Source: Gracilaria vermiculophylla
Taxonomy: Eukaryota; Rhodophyta; Florideophyceae; Gracilariales; Gracilariaceae
Length of the DNA: 64,000 nucleotides
Assembly (NCBI GenBank): GCA_019155205.2
Contig: JAHNZQ020000308.1
Location: forward strand, 180,402-244,401
Direction of reading: 5' to 3'
Shown: one piece after another, positions 9,019-21,059 of the stretch
How the letters are laid out: each line of letters starts with the position of its first letter
How positions within the stretch are numbered: the first letter of the stretch is position 1
Program-made: the position numbers and the translations under genes
The notes under the pieces: model-generated
What the model was told of the DNA's origin: nothing
Seen by the model: the letters and a program-made list of their open reading frames with translations, nothing else
The model's database searches: none

Positions 9019-10071
9019 GTGGTTGATCACGAATTCTTCAGCTACATATCGCTTGAGTGCTTCATAATGAATGGAAACAGCGCTTCTACACTGTCATGTC
9101 TTAGTGCCGTGACAACACATGATATGCCGTGGAGCGCGGTCAAAAAGGTCATTGACAAGGTTCACAAGCATGTTTGCGGACATGCGACCCTTGCAGATTA
9201 CAAGCTCCTTCTAGAAAGAAACAACTTATGGAACGAGACAATAGCGTCTTACATTGCCAAGTCGATCGAAGAATGTACTGCATGCCGATTCACATCTTCT
9301 CGTGTGCCTCATAGAAAGGTATCTATCAGTACCTTGTCTAAGAATTTCAATGAGATCGTTTGTGCTGATCACTTGTATCTGGACGAAGTAATTATGGTAC
9401 ATTATATGGACATCGTATCCAGGTATTCTGCCGCATATATAGTCCCTTCTACTAAGCTCACTGATGCCGTACTCGGTTTTGAAGCTGTTTGGGTTGGACC
9501 ATTCTGGTACCCGGACTCCATTCAAGCTGACAAACGGTTTCAGGTCGGAGAGTTCAAAGCCTATGCTGATAAGCTAGGTATTCAGATCCGTCCAGTACCA
9601 CCTGGTCGTCATTCGAAGAACCCCATCGAGTCAAAGCACAATATTATTCGTATTGGTTATCTGCGAATGAAAGATGCGGCTGGCCCCGACCTTGATCCTA
9701 AGCTTGCTGCGCAGAAGGCAGTATCTATCTCGAATGATTTATATGGCGACTATATCATGGCAGCCTTTGAACTCGCAAAAGGGTTCACCAATCCTGTTGC
9801 ATCTAAACCTCAGGAATGCATTGTACCCAAAGATGTTCGTGATGCGCGTGATACAATGCAGGCTTGTCATAAGCTGGCACGTATTCTACGCTCGAAAGCA
9901 GCTCAAGAACTACCCATCTATCTGTGGGCGATTTGGTCGAGGTTTTTCAGAAGAAAGAGCACGAGAAGCGGGGCAAATAGTCAGATGCTAAACCAATTAT
10001 TTCAATCTACCTTGATGCGAGATCAATCTGTGTTCCTGGAAAAGCTGGAAGACAGAAGACTGTTGCTATAG
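9019..10071 (+). pseudogene. pol: Copia-A integrase
   Basis: This 350-residue stretch continues the gag frame. It contains the HHCC zinc-binding domain (KHVCGH...ECTAC) and the D,D,E core: D in VCADHL, D in SIQADKRF and E in NPIESKHN. All three acidic residues are present, so the integrase core is the best-preserved enzyme of this element. Near 9950-10000 the coding sense moves to another frame, which carries the integrase C-terminus (ARSICVPGKAGRQ...EDIRP) and runs on past 10137. A frameshift has therefore occurred. Confidence 0.85.
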
Positions 10072-10136
10072 AAGATATCAGACCAACAATATCACAAAAC
10101 AACTTTGCACAATTTGTTCAAAAAGGAATTGACACG

Positions 10137-10916
10137 ATGGACGAGCTACATGATGAGAAGAGTGCTGACGTAGTGGAGCTAGGTGCAATCAACGACGGAG
10201 ACTCCCCTGGAATGACTGAAGAACTTTTCGATGATGATTTCTCAACTGACACCTCAAAGTCAGAACCCGGACTTAGTGACAAAATCTCTGTTTTCTGGCC
10301 ACTCAATGACCAGTTCTACGAAGGTATTGTGCACTCTTCCAGTGGTGATGGTCGTTTTGAAATCAACTACGACGATGGCGACACCGAAAATTTAGAACTG
10401 ACAAAGGAACACTGGAATTTTACAAATGTACTTCCTGCCAATGCCAGGAAGGTTTCAAATAATCTTGAAGTAGCGGGTATTGAGACCTCAATTCGGTCAT
10501 CTAGGCTGAAGCACTTTGGTAACAAGACATTTCTCATTTACCAAGCACAAGGGTTTGGTCAATTTTCACTTGTCAATGCCTACAAGGCGGAAGAAGAAAC
10601 GTTTCTGAAGACTGTGAGACCCGTCCCTGAGAATAAGATTCTACCAGCACCTAACATTATAAACAGTCATGTACTGTATAAGGTGAAACAGAATGATGAT
10701 GGGTCTCTGAAGCTTAAAGCTCGCATAGCACCGCACGGCAACGAAGATGACATGAAAGATTTGCTGAGCAAAGACTGCACTTCCTGTCCCCCTACAGGTC
10801 TCAGAAGCTTGGAGTCTATTGCATCTCTCTTTGGATGGACATTGTACAAGGATGATGTGAAAGAGGAACGGCTCAGCGTGATGTATATGTCAGGCCCCCA
10901 AGAGAGAGCAAGATGA
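10137..10916 (+). pseudogene. pol: Copia-A Tudor-like domain and N-terminal reverse transcriptase
   Basis: Acidic linker sequence leads to a Tudor/Agenet-like module at about 10275-10420 with the signature VFWPLNDQFYEG...INYDDGDTE. The start of the Copia reverse transcriptase follows: VLYKVK, GSLKLKARIAPHGNE, and TLYKDDVK, which carries the first catalytic aspartate. A few codons that normally follow DVK are missing and the frame shifts near 10870-10900. A separate frame then continues as AQRDVYVRPPRE and LLTAAYGLVNAN. Confidence 0.85.
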
Positions 10917-10918
10917 AA

Positions 10919-12091
10919 GGATCTCATTTATGGGTCCTATTGACCGCTGCCTACGGCCTAGTTAATGCCAACGCCCAATGGCAGAATCAATCAGACCAAC
11001 TTATGAATGATATTGGACTTACGTAGTCCATCCATGTTCCGCAGCTCTTCTTTCAGAAAGAGAATGGACGGTTGGCCCTAATCGTCGCTAAAATTGTGGA
11101 CGGCTTGAAGGCACCTGGTGCAGGAAATCGTGCGAAGAGCTTTTTGGGGAAATTTGATAAGAATTTTAAGTTTGGTAATGTGAACCATGGCCCTGGAAAA
11201 CTTCGCTACTTCGGTATCAACACTACTCAGAACAACAATTGCACATTCGAAACCGATGCAGATGATAAATTGGACTATATCAAGGAATATCCTCTCTCCA
11301 GACACAGAAGAACGGAGTATAATGAGCCACTGAATAAGATGGAAAAAGGCACCTTCGCGTCTATCAATAGCTCGCTTGGATGGATTGCAAGTGCAGCATT
11401 TCCACTGTGCTTTTTTTATTCTAGCTATCTTCAGCAGAAAGCGCCAGATATCACAGTGTCTCACTTGGTTGAACAGATTAATATCCTAAGAAAGTTGAAG
11501 AAGCTTGGCACAGCTATTTCGTACCCACGACCAACCGACAGCCATGAACAAGTACTATCCGTCCTTGTTTTTGCCAATGCATCACGAACGGATGACGTCG
11601 GTCAATTAGGAGTTTTAACTGGATTGCTGCTTGGTGATATAGAAAAGAATGCAATTTATCACCCTATTTCTTGGATATCGCACAAGGCCAAAAGGCCGGT
11701 GAACAATGTACCTGCAGCAGAAATCCTAGCTGCTGGCGAAGGTATTGATGAAGGAAAGGTTATCGCTATTGCTTACTCTGAGCTACTAGATATGGATATT
11801 CGCGTGAGACTTTGTGTACATTTCAAAGATCTGTTTACATCCTTGTCTGCTCAGAAAAACTCAATGGACAGATCAATCAGAGGTGATGTGGGATGTATCA
11901 GATACGAATTCCAAACAGGTGCTGTCGAGAAAATATCTTGGATACCTGGAAACCCGAATCTTGCAGATCCTCTAACTAAGAAAGACAGTGCTCTCACGGA
12001 GACTCGTCGGTTGACTCTCTACTCAGGAAAGCTCTGCATGAACTTTGATGCTGTCTCTGAAACCAAAAGCTCAGAGAAGAACCTTGGCTGA
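10919..12091 (+). pseudogene. pol: Copia-A C-terminal reverse transcriptase and RNase H
   Basis: The frame resumes at 10919, has an in-frame TAG near 11023-11025 and is then open from 11072. The position of the YVDD box reads KIVDGLKAPG, so the second catalytic aspartate is glycine (codon 11102-11104). The RNase H that follows has NASR where DASR is usual, keeps the glutamate of AAEILAAGEG, and ends with ISWIPGNPNLADPLTK, the typical Copia C-terminal motif. Two active sites are therefore damaged. Confidence 0.85.
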
Positions 12092-12102
12092 AAAGGGAGG
12101 AG

Positions 12103-12399
12103 TATGAATATGACGACTGGTCATATTTTGAATATGACGACCAGTCAGATTTGTATTCATATGGAATATATGATGCAACCATATATTTATGGTTGTGCAT
12201 TCGATACATCTGTTTATGTTAATACAAATGCACCCACTTGATTGTTTATGTTTTGCTACTTATACTGAACATTTGTGTATGTTCGCATCGAGTAAACCAA
12301 ACACGGAACTACGCTATTTCTTAATTGTGTGTACGCTGTTCCCTACCATGTTTTTGTTATCGACGTGCTCGATTTCAGATCTTACCCTAACTATCCCTA
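12103..12399 (+). repeat. Copia-A 3' LTR (297 bp)
   Basis: Partner of 7369-7665. It is preceded by the polypurine tract at 12091-12102 and followed by the GCCAT target duplication. One base change interrupts the second of its two tandem palindromes. Confidence 0.93.
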
Positions 12400-12404
12400 G
12401 CCAT

Positions 12405-13955
12405 CCTTTGAATATAAGTAAAACATAATTAAAGATTTATATTTGTATAATCATTCTTTTTACCCAACGTACAATGGTTTCCTTAACAAACATTCATATC
12501 ACAGGAGAGTCTTCCAACACAATGTTTAACAAGAAAAAAAATCCGAAAAAAACATTTGTCAAGATTTTTTCCAGCCATGGATACTTTAGAACCCGTTGCT
12601 TCAGTTTCTATTTTTCGGATAAAATAATTTTCTTTTTCTATCAAATGCTTGCCATTCGCACCGGAATCACTTTCTTCCTTTTTTTGTAAAACGTTAAGGA
12701 TCATGCAAAATAACATAAAATAATTTGAACATCGAATCTTGATGCAGATGACGTTCGGGCATAACCACCGCGATTTTGTTCAATAGAAAAACAACTTTTG
12801 TTTTGAAAATGTATAAATCATTATTGCGGACGTACTCTTCCCCTCTTTTTATACTTCCGCTACATTTTTTATACTGAACGGTTTTGTAGTCTAATTAAAA
12901 CAGAATGTTTTAAAATATTTCGGGAAACAGATTTCTGGAAACCATTGTAAAACAAGAAGATAATATATTTCATTTTGTCACATCTGTACATATTTTGTAA
13001 TAATCAGTCCGAAAATATTATTAATTATTTGAAAAGATAGTTTTAGAGCTTTGCGCCGACCATCATGCTGTAGACCTTAAACATCATGAACACAGCGTGC
13101 TTTTTTCTGTCCCGAAAATTGTTTACGATCTACATATTTTGTCACAGAATAGAGCCAGCTCAAACCAATTTCAAGTGGTTAAGAACTATTTCTCTTGAAC
13201 ATAAATCACAATAGAACAGTTTGCGACCAGTTTTGAACATGAAAATAGTCGAAATGTGTATTAAAAGTTTGAATTCGTGTTTGTCTTTTGTTTATTTGAT
13301 TATTTTTTGTATTTTTTCTTAATCTTTGGTATTCATTTTGCAAGTTCTGAGTTCAAATAAGTGTTGAAGTTTGTGCTTTAAGGATCTAGAAGAATAGTGG
13401 GACCACAACAGTGTAGCAACACAAAAGTTTTCTTTTGTTTTATTGTTGCCTATAAATGTAGCGTTTTTGTTATGGGCGCACCCTTCAATTCTGTTCATGA
13501 TTTACCCAGTCTTCCTTGCTTTTCGTGGGATTCGTGGCAAGCTCCTCCGGTTTTTAGTGAGGGATGTCAAAGTTCGTTTGCGCGTTCTGGGAATGTTTGA
13601 TAAGCTTTTCAGGAGTTTTCACAAGCAAAAAACAATGAAGAAGTTGCTGCTAATCTCATCGGAATAGTTCTGATATCACGTCCATATGTATGAGCTAGAA
13701 AATTATGTCAAAGTGTCTCTGATTAAGAGCTTAAAAATTATAAAGGTGCCACAACGATGTTAAACGTTACTAACAAACGTGATGCTTTGGTTCTTCTCAG
13801 CGATGTCTATTCGAATGTTTTTGGGATACTTAACATCAAATGGAGTTCAAATAAAACATTTATTAATTTCCAACAACGTTTTGAGGCATAAGTGGCGAAG
13901 TTGAACTGCTACCTGGATCAAGATTCGATAATACCAGATTTTCTTGAGTAGCTCT
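12405..13955. other. AT-rich intergenic, no gene seen
   Basis: The stretch is about two-thirds A and T with many stop codons in all frames. I found no transposon ends or protein similarity in it. Confidence 0.5.
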
Positions 13956-15238
13956 TATACAGAATGTTTCATAAACATACGACTTGCTATGAAATCTCAA
14001 AAAACTACCAAATGTGTACTGTACGCCTATAAAAATAGGTTTCAGAAAAAAGTAAAGTCAAAAAACCGTTTCAATAACATATGATCATTAATAACAAATC
14101 TTTACTGCGCGACGCTCAATAATTTACTATGCATCCTTTTTGCTGTATAACGCTAATGCAACGTTTTGGCATCGAATTGATGTACTTTTCTACAGTTGAA
14201 ACTGTTGTAGGTTTCCAGCAATTCTTCATTAAGTTCTTGAAATCAAAAACTGTCTGAAATTACCTTCAATGCGCACAAACCATCCTCGCCAGCAGTACCC
14301 AAACGTATTCAATTGGGTTCATATCTGCTGAGCGTGCCGGCCACTCTACAAGAGATACTTTAGACTCCTGTATTCAATTTTGATTAAAGATGAAGTGTGT
14401 ACAGGCGCATTATCCTGTTGAAAAATGAAACTTTCTTCATGAAAACATAAACCAAACGGTAGCAAATAATTGTAAAGAACTTCTTGATGTTTTTCCGCAT
14501 TCAAATTTGTTTCAATGAAGGCAATTTCCGTAAGATCTTTTTTAGAAAAGCCTGCCCAAACCATTACAGAGCCTCCACCTGAATGCCTGGTATAAAACTC
14601 ATGACTTTTCTTACGAAGATCGGGCCAATAAAATTTGTAGCAATCTGGTCCGTCCAAATTGAACTTTTTTTCATCAATAAAAATAAAACGTTCCCATTCT
14701 TTTTTCCAGTAGGCTTTTCCAGCACACCAGTCAACCGTCTTCGGCGTGTAATGGTCTTTGAGAAAGAGGTTTTTTATTTTTTTTATATTTAAATAAATTT
14801 GTGCTGTTTATCTGCCTCCATATAGTAGATTTAGAAACGTTGAGATTGAGATCAATTCCATTTTTTTCGCACAATACTTTTTTTTTGCACAAAAACCTTT
14901 TACTTCCTCTCTTATCTGCTTTTCTGAGCTTCTTTGGTTGTCCTGGAGATCGTTGTAAGCCATATAAAGTCGGGTTTTTGAGAAAAGTAGCAAATGTGGC
15001 CCTAGAACGCTTTAAATTTTTAGCGATAGCACTGTTGGAATATTTCTCGGCGCTTAACGTAGTGATTTAAAGCTTTTTTTGCTTAAAAAGTGGCGGGCCT
15101 CGAGCCATTTTTACTAGATAGCAGAGGCTGTGCATATCTTTTTGAAACTATTCTACATAGACTATGCGCAAAATCTAGTCTACAGTACAGTTTTGGGGCA
15201 CTTTTGATAGGTAATATGTTTTTGAAACGCACTGTATA
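13956..15238 (-). mobile_element. Decayed Tc1/mariner transposon
   Basis: The element runs 13958-15236 and is flanked by TA on both sides (13956-13957, 15237-15238), the normal target for this superfamily. The ends are inverted repeats of about 65 bases. The outer part reads TACAGAATGTTTCATAAACATAC on the left and matches the reverse complement of the right end at about 18 of 23 positions. An inner block ends in GTACTGTA at both ends. The 1.28-kb length is typical of Tc1-like elements. Confidence 0.9.
14116..15112 (-). pseudogene. Tc1-like transposase pseudogene
   Basis: Reading the minus strand, an N-terminal helix-turn-helix region (KNLKRSRATFATFL) is followed by SRTTKEAQ-like linker sequence. 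The DDE core then shows IDEKKFNLDGPD (first D), SGGGSVMVWAGF, FQQDNAPVHTS (second D) and ADMNPIE (the final E). The second D to the final E is about 34 codons, as in the DD34E class. The reading ends at a stop at 14116-14118 after QQKGCIVNY. Several frameshifts and stops make it inactive. Confidence 0.88.
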
Positions 15239-15399
15239 TTGATGGTCAATGCTTGTCGTGATGGAAATGAACGTATTTCTATCTTAGTCGCTGCTGTTCT
15301 GAAAAGACGACATGCTCAGCTCATCTTCTGCAACCAGTGAATTTATGAGATCGCTGAACTACGAAACCACGTCTAATCTCCTGCAACAAAGGGACAAAC

Positions 15400-15645
15400 T
15401 AAAGTATTCTAAAGAAATTTCTTCAAGTAATGTGATGCAAGAATATGCAGCTGTACCCCACAGTGCTCATAAATCCATTTGTAGAAAGTTGCTTTCAATT
15501 AAAAAAACAACTTGCAGATGTTAAATTAAACACTAAATGTAACAAATGCGGCAAGTTTGGTCACCGAGCTAAAGATGCAAAACGCCCACTGACGGGTACA
15601 TCCCGTCGTACTTCCAGAATTGTATGGTACGTTGTAAGGTAGTTC
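15400..15645 (+). pseudogene. gag: Copia-type gag fragment with zinc knuckle
   Basis: A short + strand stretch carries KCNKCGKFGHRAKDAKRP, a retroviral-type zinc knuckle (CX2CX4HX4C) whose last cysteine is alanine. The flanking residues (QLKKQLADVKLNT) also suit a Copia capsid protein. No other part of this element can be joined to it, so it is a fragment. Confidence 0.65.
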
Positions 15646-15924
15646 ATATAGAATCATAGATCTTTTTCTACTGGGAGTATTGTTAAGGGATTCATTTTGG
15701 TTCATCAAGAAAACTTCTTGGTTCTGTTACAGTACATACTTGTATTACAAAAGCCTTCAAGCAAGAAGCACACGAAGACGTCCGATTCTTTCTCTTCAGA
15801 GTTAGTTCGGCGGTAGACCCCTCTCGAGGGAACAACACGAAAATATCGGATGTACGACCGAGGCTGCCCCAGCAGCACTTAGCGGGAGAGGTTAAAGAAG
15901 GATCCCCAATAGGTGATTGTACGT

Positions 15925-16370
15925 GTACGTAGTGCCTCCTTGGAGCATAGAGGTGGGAAAGGAAGGGGGACCGCGGGTCACGCAATCCAAAAGGCGAAAG
16001 ATGTACCACCCAGGTAAGGAAAAGGGGAAGTAGCCGTGAGGTAAACTATAGAAATCGTAGAACTCCTTGTAAAAGGAGCGAGCACATTGAAACTGGTAAT
16101 ATACCCAAGTATGGGCGCTCTTAGTGAAACTGGTGATATACCCAAGTATGAGCGCTCTTAGCGAACATGGCGGATGAGCAACCGTGCGCTATGAAATATC
16201 CCTCTCGTGAGAGGTCAATACCGACGTAGGCAGATGGCTCAGAGCCAGAACATCGCTTCCATTTTACTGCGGGGGGCGGCAGCGATGACGTCGCCCGTAA
16301 GTAAGATAGCGCTAGTTAAATAAGTAAGTAAAATCCTAAATACATAAATAAATAAATACCCAGGCATTTG
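15925..16370. repeat. Interspersed repeat R2, copy 1
   Basis: About 400 bases are similar to 58430-58790 in the same orientation. Shared landmarks in order are a GTGCCT start, GAGCGAGCAC or GGCGAGCAC, CAAGTATGGGCGCTCTT, GCAACCGTG, a TGAGA-containing block, and GATGACGTCG or GGTGACGTCG. In this copy a 37-bp unit (TGAAACTGGTRATATACCCA...) is tandemly doubled at 16088-16161. The right end is an AAATA/AAGTA-rich microsatellite at 16315-16360. Its class (SINE, MITE or solo LTR) is not determined. Confidence 0.65.
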
Positions 16371-16448
16371 GGCAACAGCCGTGCACTGTACAAGGCCCCG
16401 GGCTACGCGTGTTGGACGCGTGCCGCTGACCGTTTACGCGGGACCTAG

Positions 16449-17558
16449 TCATATTAATCCCATCCTACGCATTTCGCAGTAGGAGTCCGAGTGCTGGAAT
16501 ATCCTGAAAAGCGGGCGTGCACTGCAACACCATTTGTTACTCAGGGTGAATGTTGTGTTTGTTCCATCATGAGACACATTTACAGGCGTCTTCTCTTTAT
16601 TAGTACCATTAATCTCGTATTTATCTCCAATAGCTATTGGCACGTTGCAAAGATCGGCTTCTCCCAGACGCGCGGCTGAAGATGTCAAATGGGTAGTAGA
16701 GCCAGAATCAAGCATCAGCAAGTTACCTGTTGATGTTCTGGCGGTCATTGCATACGTTTGCAATACGGCAGCAGGATTGATAGACTCATTATTGTTCTTA
16801 GCAGCATTACATTTCGTGGTTCCGGAGCGAGTTTCATTAGATGCATCGTGTTGGAATATTAGCAGATTTTTCGGAATCAATAGATTGAGATATCTCACGG
16901 ACGTTTCATGATTGTCTTTGCTACAAATAGCACACTCTGGACGAACAGCGGCTACTCGCTCAGTTGTATACCCTCCCATGGTTCTGATTTCGTCCAGCAA
17001 GCTGGATGCGACATATTCTCACGTGGCTTCATCAGAAGAATGTTTTTTAATTGCGGCATACACGTGACGAAGCTCAGAGGTGGAAAAAGAAGGTATCTGA
17101 GAAGCAACGGAGAGCTCGTCGAGAAGTTTTGTGTCCCTTGCTGCTAGTTGATGGATAATGCCAGCCATCTTGTCAATGTGGCGGCCCATGTTTTGTTGAG
17201 TATCAGAGTATCTAATGTTAATTATCTCACACATCTTAACAATGCAAGATGCTGTGATGGTAGAAGCAGAGCGGTCGTTCAATTTCTTTAGTATTTTAAA
17301 TGGATTACCAATGTCGCTCTGAACTACACTCAAGGCTTCATCCGAATGAGCAGAGACAATTACACCACAAGCTATTTTCTTATTAAACTCCCATTCGTCT
17401 TTCTTCCCTTCATCTTATGTAAAGGGATTTCGACTCTGGAAAATAACTTCTTCAATTCATTTCGCCTGACAGGCAGACTTAATTTGAATACCCTACAATT
17501 TATAGTCATGCTTCTCTTCAAACGGTGTGACGCGATTCATGCTTCCTTCGGAGTCCAT
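16449..17558 (-). pseudogene. gag: Copia gag-protease fragment (minus strand)
   Basis: Translation on the minus strand begins at 17558 with MDSEGSM and runs through a UBN2-like capsid region (KILKKLNDRSAST...). A knuckle-like CAICSKDNH follows near 16930, then the aspartic protease signature LLMLDSGSTTHLTSS near 16720. At least two stops and one frameshift break it. It is cut off at about 16450 next to repeat R2, and no integrase or reverse transcriptase follows. The canonical DSG protease distinguishes it from the DGA-type Copia-A and Copia-B elements. Confidence 0.8.
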
Positions 17559-20500
17559 GATACAGATTGATGTCTAGAACTTGTAGTGAGCAGTGTTCAG
17601 AAGGACGTCTAAAAGTGGGCAGCGTTCTAAATGCTGTTTAACAGTAAAAGTGGGCAGATTGGCAAAGTCTGGGCCAGTACGCTCGTAGAAGATAGGCCAG
17701 GTGAAAACAAGACGACAGAAGTTGAGGACTTTTGGTACCATTATGTTTGCACAGAAGTCCTTGCTTTATAGAGGCGAGACAACATACGTGAGTATGAGCA
17801 AGTCTATGCCCAGAGAAGCATATATAATATACAAACAAAGGTCTCGCAAAACAGTACAAATTCGAAGAGGATGAGAGAAGCACTTCAAACATTCAAAGTC
17901 ACTGAGATGTTCTGGGTGGAGAAAACGGGCAGAATATTTATTGCTTAATTATTTGGGTGGTTGCCGGCTCCGGATTTTCCCGTCATAGTCCACTTATCTG
18001 AGACGCTTCGTTTTATTCCGAGGTATACTTGACTAATGCAAACTTTTTATATCTAGAGTAGTTGAATTTTGTTTTATATTCTTTTCTAGAAGAAAAATAC
18101 CTTGTACTGTCTTCTAATTTAGGTCTTTATACTCATACTTTGAATAAAGATACTAAAAGAGAGCTAAATGAATTACCACTAGCGTTGAATCGATTCTTTG
18201 TATGTTTATGTTCGTTATTTAGTCGTTTCTTTATCGCTTCACCCACGATGGCTTGTTTCAGCACTGTTAATTGCATTACAGCAAACTCTTCCCGTTTCTG
18301 AAAAGCTTCACCACATCCGCCCTCGTTTACTCTGTGGAAATTTCAGCGGGTTTACATACCAAAACCCATCGGTTTTCAGATTATTCTTGTGGTCCTACAA
18401 TGAATATAAATTGTAAGAGAACTATAGCGATTAACATCATGGTTTACTCTTTCTCAATGTAATAGTGAACCTGTGCTCTTCTGTAGTTTCCATAAAAAGT
18501 AGGCGATTCTGCATTGAGGTGCTCCGATATATTCAATGCTTGAATCAGAGTCAAACTTATGCAATTGGAATAAACTGTCGTAACCTAATGCAGTGATTCA
18601 ATGCCACAATATACTGTATTACAGAAAGATCGACGCAAGAAACTAAGCTGTACATGGCATAAAGGTTTCCTACGAATATGACTTTAGGAACATTGCATTC
18701 TTACGAAACTTATGTCGATACGACACTAGGAGACAGAACTCTTAAGCGTTTCAAACGTTTTGCATTTTGACACCATGGATAAAATTGCTGCATAGGTTAA
18801 TGACTATGAATAACCACCTGTGGAAGACAACCACTCCAGTTTGCAATCCTAATGATCTGCAGCGGCGATGCGATAGATATTTGCAATTCCGATAACATTG
18901 ACATGCACTTCCAACACAAATGTGAGCGGAGCCTTAGAGAGCATTGAATCCTGTGGCGTCCATAAATTGACTGACGCATCTGAAGCTCAAATCAACTACT
19001 GAAGATCGCGAGAACATGTATCAGTATATGTTCTTTTACCCACATAGGCAAAATATTTGGAATACAGTACACGCTTCAAACCCAAAAGTTTTCGTTCAGA
19101 AGCATATAAGCAATCGCTCAGAATTATTGAGAACTTTTAACAGGGCTGGCTGATCTATTCTGTCAAAGACGTTTAGGTTTGTTACTGTACAGTATGCAGC
19201 AAGAGATGAACAAGTGCACGAACATCAACCATGATCTTGATACTTTTAATGACCTTTAGCTAATCATAAAAAATATCATAGACGTTCTTAGGTGACCGAT
19301 GTTTACCTTATTCATCTTAGTAATATACTTGGAAAGGCGTTTTCGAAGCAAGGTAGAATCATAGGCAATTTACAAAACACTCTGAGACCAAGCAGGAGCC
19401 AATACAGTTAACTTACTGATAGCAGAGGTATAAAGAAACAAAATACTTTTCACTTATCAAAACATGCTCGTTAAAATCGGCTTTTAGTTCACCCTTAAAG
19501 ATTTAAGTCTAATTTGGCGAGAGTAAAAACGAAAGCCACGTTAAGTAGTACAAGTTCAAATCCAAATCAAATCATATTCGGATCACTATAAAAGTAAAAC
19601 GTTTTCTACCCAGACATGCACTTTAAAAAAAACGGGGAATGAGTGGACAAAGCTGACAAGGCGGAAGAAGGCATTGGGTCTCCAGCTTCAGATGTAAAAA
19701 GTATATTAAACTAAAAACAGATTTGACGTATATGGATCCAAACTCTATATATCCAGAACTGTGATGGGTATCAAATCTGCAAAACTCGACTGTTCATAAA
19801 CAGAAAGGAGTGTTATAATTACATAAACATATAACCAGTTTTTAAGTCATTACAAAAGTAAAAATGTTCACCCGTAAACATTCGAACTGTTCTTTACCAC
19901 CAAAGTGCGAATTATTTTCTATTTAAAGTTTTAAAATGCATTTATATTCCAACAAGGAAGTGCCTGTATTCTTTTCGGAACGTCTTGGTATTCTTTTTTT
20001 GTATTTATGAAGACTGGTTTCTTAGAAAGTTGAATAATTTAATTTACGAAGAATACTCATCCACTACACTGAATAGTGAACTAAAATGCCCAAATATGGC
20101 GTCTATTCTAATATTTTATTTTTGAAAGACGGTAATATTGGACACTGTTGTTTTCCAGTCTATTTTCACTTGAAAAATGCACAGCTTGTGAAAACAGAAG
20201 TAATGATTCATCTCAGGATCTTGGTTTGTACTCTTTGTTTGAGTTCTATCTTTTTTTGAACCTGCTCTAAAATACCTTGCTCTTAATATAGTTATGATGA
20301 ATTATATTCTTGACCTTCAAGTTTTTATAACAGCGAAGTACAAAAAACCCGTCAAACCATTTTTTCTATACATCATTCCAACATCGCATCATGTAGTGTT
20401 TTAATATTTGTAGATGTTTCCATAAGGCTCTCAGTTGCTTCTACAACACCCATTATCAGCTAAATAGCTTTAGATGTCCAAGATGCTGCGTATTTTTTCA

Positions 20501-20887
20501 TGGCGTATTTTGTGGCAAAAGCTTCATTAAAAAGTCCGCCACCAATAACTCTACAGAACCGTATCGTCAAACCGATTTATTGTGTTCCACACAATCATAA
20601 ATAAAAAAAGGCTTTGTGCAGTATTCTTAGACATTTTTTTTTCTCAATTTATTTTAGATAGTAACATGATAGGGATCTCAAGAGTGTGTTTCTGAGCGTG
20701 CCGTATTTGTTGGGATTTAATCGTTGAGAGTTTTCAATGACTATTTATCTTTTCGAAAGGCTCGTGCAGGGGGTTTTGTTTCTATTGCAGTAAGTAATAG
20801 ACACAAGAAATAATTGTTTTCGACTGCTCCATAGGAACGAACAGTCTCCAGAAAACGATGCAGATTTTGATTTCATTTCTTCATATA
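17559..20887. other. AT-rich region, no clear gene
   Basis: Just right of the Copia gag fragment, 17570-17990 is where its 5' LTR would lie. That stretch has TATATAATATA at about 17821-17831 and a doubled AAAAGTGGGCAG, but no second LTR copy was found to prove it. On the minus strand near 20400-20590 a short coherent peptide stretch (NEAFATKYAMKKYAASWTSK) suggests a decayed coding sequence of unknown type. The rest is stop-rich. Confidence 0.45.
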
Positions 20888-21059
20888 CCTTCCTGGGAAG
20901 GGTATTGTGGCACACAATTGGAATCAACTGGAAGAATCTCGACAGGTAAGTCTTTATTTTAAAAATAAATCTGTCCCATTCGAAGCTCCTAGACTTTCTC
21001 GATAAACTGCAGAGTATCAAGCAAAACGGACGCTCCATGCCAGAGCAATGTCCGAACCA

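Larger units (their letters stand above)
7364..12404 (+). mobile_element. Copia-A: complete-structure Ty1/copia LTR retrotransposon, coding-dead
   Basis: The element spans 7369-12399 and is flanked by an exact 5-bp target duplication, GCCAT, at 7364-7368 and 12400-12404. Its two 297-bp LTRs differ at about 22 positions by eye (roughly 7%) with no length change. Internal order is gag, protease, integrase, a Tudor-like domain, reverse transcriptase and RNase H, which is the Copia order. Stops and frameshifts break the polyprotein several times and catalytic residues are lost, so it cannot encode its own transposition. The purine-rich AAAAGGGAGGAG at 12091-12102, just before the right LTR, is the expected polypurine tract. 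The integrase and protease style suggests the GalEa/PyRE-like Copia group described from aquatic hosts and red algae; this assignment is inference. Confidence 0.93.

Noticed and set aside
16315..16360. AAATA/AAGTA repeats considered as a CRISPR-like or telomeric array
   Set aside because: Units are too short and irregular, there are no spacers, and it is the tail of an interspersed repeat.
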